Assembly (NCBI GenBank): GCA_027919835.1
Contig: JANVFP010000022.1
Location: 620,001 to 684,000 of the forward strand
Direction: 5' to 3'
DNA length: 64,000 nt
From: Lentinula raphanica
Lineage: Eukaryota; Basidiomycota; Agaricomycetes; Agaricales; Omphalotaceae
Position 1 is the first letter of the stretch. The number at the start of each line of letters is the position of its first letter. The position numbers were made by a program, and so were the translations under genes. The notes below the pieces were generated by a model. The model was not told where the DNA came from and made no database searches. It saw only the letters and a program-made list of their open reading frames with translations. This document shows, one piece after another, positions 59,696 through 64,000 of the stretch.

Positions 59696-62600
59696 TTACG
59701 TATTTCTCCTAGAGATACTCGATAGCCGGACAACAAGGGGGAGAAGTGAGCCGTTCTCGCTCGAGGCGTAGAATTGCACACAATCAAGAAACACTTTGAA
59801 CCTAGACGACAACAGGGATGGATACACTGAATGAGACGAAACCAAGCCAACAGGTTAGGACATACCAATGATCGAAGTTCTTCTCAAACTTGAGCTGATA
59901 CTCCCATCGCCTCCGTTGACCTTCAGCGGTCTCCGTCTCGGATATAGCCTGATTGGCGGATTTGGTGTACGGCGCAGCGTACAATGCGAACGTTGCACAG
60001 GTGACGATCAGTTTGTTGTAAGCCTAGGGAAACAGTTGATTCGTCTTTGTAGATCGAGAGAGAGTCAGAAAGCATGGGATAAGATCACCTTGAGAAGCTT
60101 TGCACTGGTCAACATACACTCCTTCAAACACGTATCCAAGAAATCCAGATGATCTCTCAGTAAATCATCTACCGTCCTCACCTTATCCAACTTGACCTCC
60201 AACGCCCTCCAATTCGGTTCGAGAACCTCAAAGGTGGCGAAAGAAAGAATCTGTTGGATGAACGAAAGCATTCGGGCACGGAGAAGGAAGACTCGAAGAC
60301 GCCATTTCTCAAATTCGGGTTCGGATGACGAAGATGGTTCAACGGTTGGTGATGGATAGGAAGAGGGCGAGGGCGATAATCTGGAAGAGGGACGGGACGT
60401 CGTTTTAGGTGTCGAAGAGATATGGTGGCCGCCCACGCGTTGTCGCCATGGTGTGGTCTTTTGTTCGATCCACATTGCACCGAGGGATTGCTCGACGTGT
60501 TTGAGGTGGAGTAGGAAACGAAAGATGAGTTGGTATCTGAGGATGGTCTTTCGTGAAATGACAAGTGAAAGAGGGAATTTAACGTGATAGTCGAGTGCTA
60601 AGGTGTCGGACGCTAACATAGGTTGGAAATTGAATAAGATCAATGGGTGAGAGAACGACGATACGCAGTTAGCTCTCTCACCTAGTAATGGTTTCTTATC
60701 ATCCTTCTGTTCCTTCTTTTCCTCATTCACGTTCCCATTTCCGACTTCACCTTCTCCTACCCTCTCACTTCCCAAACCCCCGGTACTGATAATCTTCATC
60801 AACCAATCGTACAACCCACTTCCAGCCATGACGACTTTGACATCCTCCCGGAACATTGTGTCCTCCCTTTCCTCCGTGTTCAGTGTCAACTCTAACAAAG
60901 ATTGGAGTTTGACCAATGAAGCGGACCGAGTGGACTTTCGGAGCTCGTTCGCGGATAAATCGAGGAAGTGAGTGAGGAAGAAGGATTGAGAGAGGAAGAA
61001 GTAACGTTTGAGAGAACGAAGACGAGGAATGAGGTCTTGATCTTTGAGCAGGAGCTGGAGGAGGGTCTGGTTCGCGTGGGTATAAGCTTCTTCCAAGAAT
61101 GTGTAGAACCTGATACGAGGCACGAGATATGAGACCATTAGAACAGGTTACAACACAACTCGGACACAAACGAAAGAGACTCACCTTTCGTCGTTCATGG
61201 AAAGCTTTTCGTCTTCCTCTGAAAGATTCTGCGATCGACGGATCTCGATTCCGCATTCTCGTATCACATTCAAGTATTTTCCCGCAAGCAGGATCTTGTG
61301 TTTCCACCCTTCTAACAACAATGGAATACAAGCCCCTCCAGGTAGGCGCCCCCCTGCAGAACGTGGTAATGGTATCCCTGCTTTGTGTCCTTTTGATCCA
61401 GACAATGTAGAACCGTCACGGAGCTGAGTCGTGGTCAGGGCATACATTTTAACAAGTGTGGATTTGCGTACCGTATACCTCCGTTCCCAGTACTCATCAG
61501 TATAATCCATCTCCAGTATACCTCGATTTATGAATTTACTCTCTTTGACCATCAGCTCCTCGTACGGATCCACGAGTCTTCCCGTCATCACCCACTCCTT
61601 CACCATGTTCACGTATGGTGTTCCAGCCTCCCGTAGGAGTGTAGCGTACACCATGTTCGCGGTCGGATCACCCGACATACTCTGCATCCTCTCATATATG
61701 ATCGACAACACTTCACCACCTTTGACTGCGATTCCAGCGCTTGAAGACCCAAGTCCGTTTTCGGACAACACAGATTTGAGTTTGGCAGTTCCTATACCGA
61801 GAGCCTCGTTCCGAGCTTCTTCCTCTGCGTCTGACGTGCTTGGGCTATTGGAAGATGATGATGAAAGGTCTCCAGATGGATCATCTGCAGTGCCGAGTTC
61901 GAGGGTAAGTTGATATATCAGGGAAAGTGTGTGGACTGTGGGGTGAACGTAGAACCAAAGCTTTTGTAAGGAAAACTGTGGAGAGGTGTTGAAGGAGTGT
62001 TCGAGTTGGGAAAGTAGGGTTTGGTAGTCCTACAGAAAGATGAGGAAATGTGGATTTGGATTGAATGATACACCGCACTTTGAGCATATCTCGAATGGCG
62101 GCACAGAGCGCATGGTTAACCAGACCATAGTCCAGATGACTACGATGTTCAATGAAGGCTGATATCCCGGTGTAGTATGTGCCGAGAGGCAGTAGTCGTT
62201 CAACGAGATTCCGAATTGAAGGATCTAAGAAGATAATTGTTGCGGGATGGAAAAGAAAGGGAAATCACAACATACCCAATGAGGATTCTACCACAAAACG
62301 CACGCCTTGGATAGGATCATCTTCGTCCGGGGAATAATCTTGGTGGAACCTAATGTATTCGCCCTCGATGCCCTGCCACGAATATTTCAGAGATCGACAT
62401 AGATACAATCAACAATGTAACCAACCATGAGCACATATAAAAGATCTTCCAGTATCATTGCCTCCTGGATATCAAGTGGGACATGATCCAGACTTTCCTG
62501 TTTCGCCTTTCCCTTGGTGTTCCCTATGGCATTGCCTCCCAAGCTGACGCGAGAATTGAGAGGAGCCTTGACGAACGATGTTTCGGCAATGAATGATGGT

Positions 62601-62896
62601 TCGTCCCAGTCTCTGCCTATAACGACCCTTAGACACAAGTGGAAGAAAGCGAAGGGGTAAAATAACCAGAATGCCGCGATGAATGTACGCGTCCGTTACT
62701 AAGCTCTTCATTGATACCATCTTGTTGTAGTCGATGTCTGCGCACCGAGGCAATAGTTCCCGTTATCTGCAGGCAGTATCTTAAGACGAATCGTAGCGTT
62801 CGTTCTCATTCTAAAGCGCACTTTGGAATACTCTTTCTGAGAGAGTGTGATGTTTTTCTTGCGTCCGGTCTGGGTTCGAGGAGTGTATGGATCCAT
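59696..62896 (-). CDS. Gamma-tubulin complex component 2 (Spc97/Alp4 type)
   Basis: Eleven exons (62896-62822, 62766-62667, 62616-62426, 62372-62276, 62224-62079, 62029-61472, 61423-61185, 61109-60682, 60612-60089, 60023-59866, 59801-59696) join in frame to 873 residues. GCP landmarks run in order: AMILEDLLYVLMGIEGEYIR, LPLGTYYTGISAFIEHRS, YGLVNHALCAAIRDMLKDY, EWVMTGRLVDPYEELMVKES, WKHKILLAGKYLNVIRECG, LRSLKRYFFLSQSFFLTHFL, LDYHVKFPLSLVISRKTILR and FYASSENGSLLPLVVRLSSI. This is the Spc97/Spc98 family, closest to GCP2. With GCP3 it forms the small gamma-tubulin complex that nucleates microtubules at spindle pole bodies. A Ser/Pro-rich insertion lies before the final helical part. The last intron's acceptor (59802) was picked because it restores NFDHWFKVFLDCVQFYAS. 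Confidence 0.94.
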
Positions 62897-63174
62897 AGCG
62901 GGTTTTATGAAGAGGTGCGGGTGAGTGAGATGCAATTATGTTTTGTCGAGTATTGATCGCAAGTTAGATTCAAAGTCAAGTTGAATTGGTTGAACCGGGA
63001 ACAAAGTGCAGAATCAAAGATGATGAGCCATACTACTACTAGCTACTACTAGTAACGTGGTCTGTCACACCACATGCGCTGAGTCACGCTCAATCTCATG
63101 AAACTGAATTTTTCAATTCTTGAAAAAGTTCCAGCAGGTGAGGCGTGCCCTGGTGTGCCTTTGGATAACTTTCT

Positions 63175-64000
63175 ATGACTTCGACAGCAGCTTGCGCGAC
63201 ATGTGGTTCCAGCACATCCGAACCACGGTTTAATGCAGGATTGAGCGAAGTCATCGAGGAACTGCGCCTGAATGGCTCTATCGCTCCAGACGAAGTGCAA
63301 AGAACCCTTTCGCTCCTCGAGAGAGAGTATCAGGACTATTCGCTTCGAATATCACGACTACAAGGCCAAATTCGAATTCTTACGCTTCATCAACGACGGG
63401 TGAAGGAATACCAGTCGAACCTGCAAACTTTCCAATCACCCATCCGAAAACTTCCCAACGAAATCCTTCGCTGGATTTTCAATTACGCGTCTTCGAGCAA
63501 TATCTTCCTAGATGACAACTGCGATATCAGACGCAGTACGGTTTTCAAAGAATATACACCAGGAGTCATACCCGCCTTAGCCCTGAGCAGCGTGTGTTCA
63601 CAATGGCGCAACCTTGCTTCCTCATATCCTGAAATATGGTCTCGGATTACTCTAATTTTGAAGCTGAAGGTACCACCCAGTGGAACAGCTTCAAAAGGAT
63701 TCATGGATACTGTCAGAGTTTTCCTCGAAAGATCTGGTAGTTTCCCACTTTCATTGAGGATCGAATCACTGCAACTACCAGGGGCAGAGACAAATGCTTT
63801 TCACCCTGTTCTGTCACTTGTAGGAAAGCATACGCAGCGATGGAGTGCGTTCGAATTCTTCAGCCAAAGAGCGATCTCACACGAAATGTTCGGTATATCC
63901 ACTAATGTGGTTACATTCCCTATACTCGAGAACCTGAAGATCATCCGTTCTTCTGATGTGGAGTTCTTTCGACATGCTCCAAGACTATCCTCCCTTTCAA
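63175..64000 (+). CDS. F-box-type protein, N-terminal part (3' end outside window)
   Basis: One frame stays open from the ATG at 63175 to the window end, at least 275 residues with no stop. After an N-terminal piece with CATCGSS comes a helical stretch (LEREYQDYSLRISRLQGQIR) and then IRKLPNEILRWIFNYAS, the F-box core. VIPALALSSVCSQWRNLASS and PEIWSRITL follow. This layout (coiled coil, F-box, then leucine-rich-like repeats such as FPILENLKIIRSS) is typical of the large F-box family of mushroom-forming fungi. Such proteins recruit substrates to SCF ubiquitin ligases through Skp1. The substrate is unknown. The gene has no intron in the visible part. Confidence 0.88.
   Translation, partial: MTSTAACATCGSSTSEPRFNAGLSEVIEELRLNGSIAPDEVQRTLSLLEREYQDYSLRISRLQGQIRILTLHQRRVKEYQSNLQTFQSPIRKLPNEILRWIFNYASSSNIFLDDNCDIRRSTVFKEYTPGVIPALALSSVCSQWRNLASSYPEIWSRITLILKLKVPPSGTASKGFMDTVRVFLERSGSFPLSLRIESLQLPGAETNAFHPVLSLVGKHTQRWSAFEFFSQRAISHEMFGISTNVVTFPILENLKIIRSSDVEFFRHAPRLSSLS

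Overview
This is nuclear DNA from a filamentous basidiomycete, most likely an Agaricomycete. The genes are dense, on both strands, and cut by many short introns (about 48-75 nt, GT-AG, with one GC-AG). The content is fungal: an FKS1-type beta-1,3-glucan synthase, a velvet regulator, a Zn-cluster-type transcription factor, a thaumatin-like protein and an F-box protein whose sequence looks like those of mushroom-forming fungi. Gene models were built by hand from splice signals and reading phase. All complete models close in frame. No rRNA, tRNA or CRISPR array was recognised.

The left part (1-25.5 kb) is ordinary chromosome. In order it holds the 3' part of a transcription factor, a BAH-domain chromatin protein, mitochondrial Hsp78, a Spo7-like regulator of the Nem1 phosphatase, a two-span membrane protein, mitochondrial Mn-SOD, a small conserved protein, a VelB-like velvet protein, FKS1 and a 13-exon thaumatin-like protein with a 7-nt exon. 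A Ser/His/Pro-rich surface protein with a signal peptide and a C-terminal membrane segment (25997-27078) marks the change to accessory DNA.

The middle and right part (27-57 kb) is a young, repeat-built locus. Array 1 (28.6-37.9 kb, + strand) has five tandem paralogues (A-E) of a secreted protein family I do not recognise. Each has two exons joined by a phase-0 intron. The copies are mosaics: exon 1, intron and exon 2 have different closest relatives. Array 2 (42.6-56.9 kb, - strand) has five paralogues (W1-W5) of a second unrecognised secreted family. It is defined by a module with a conserved WWxD-type motif. All its introns are phase 1, so every internal exon can be duplicated without breaking the frame. 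W1 and W2 carry two modules and W3-W5 carry one.

Between the arrays sits an intact gene for mitochondrial ETF-ubiquinone oxidoreductase. Decayed fragments of that gene lie inside array 1 (34.4 kb) and array 2 (52.6 kb), so the locus appears to have grown by segmental duplication around it. A 1.37-kb TA-flanked insertion is visible upstream of W2 by comparison with W1.

The right end (58-64 kb) returns to conserved genes: a small conserved protein, gamma-tubulin complex component 2, and the start of an F-box protein that runs off the window. The best candidates for something undescribed are the two secreted families, above all the exon-modular W family.
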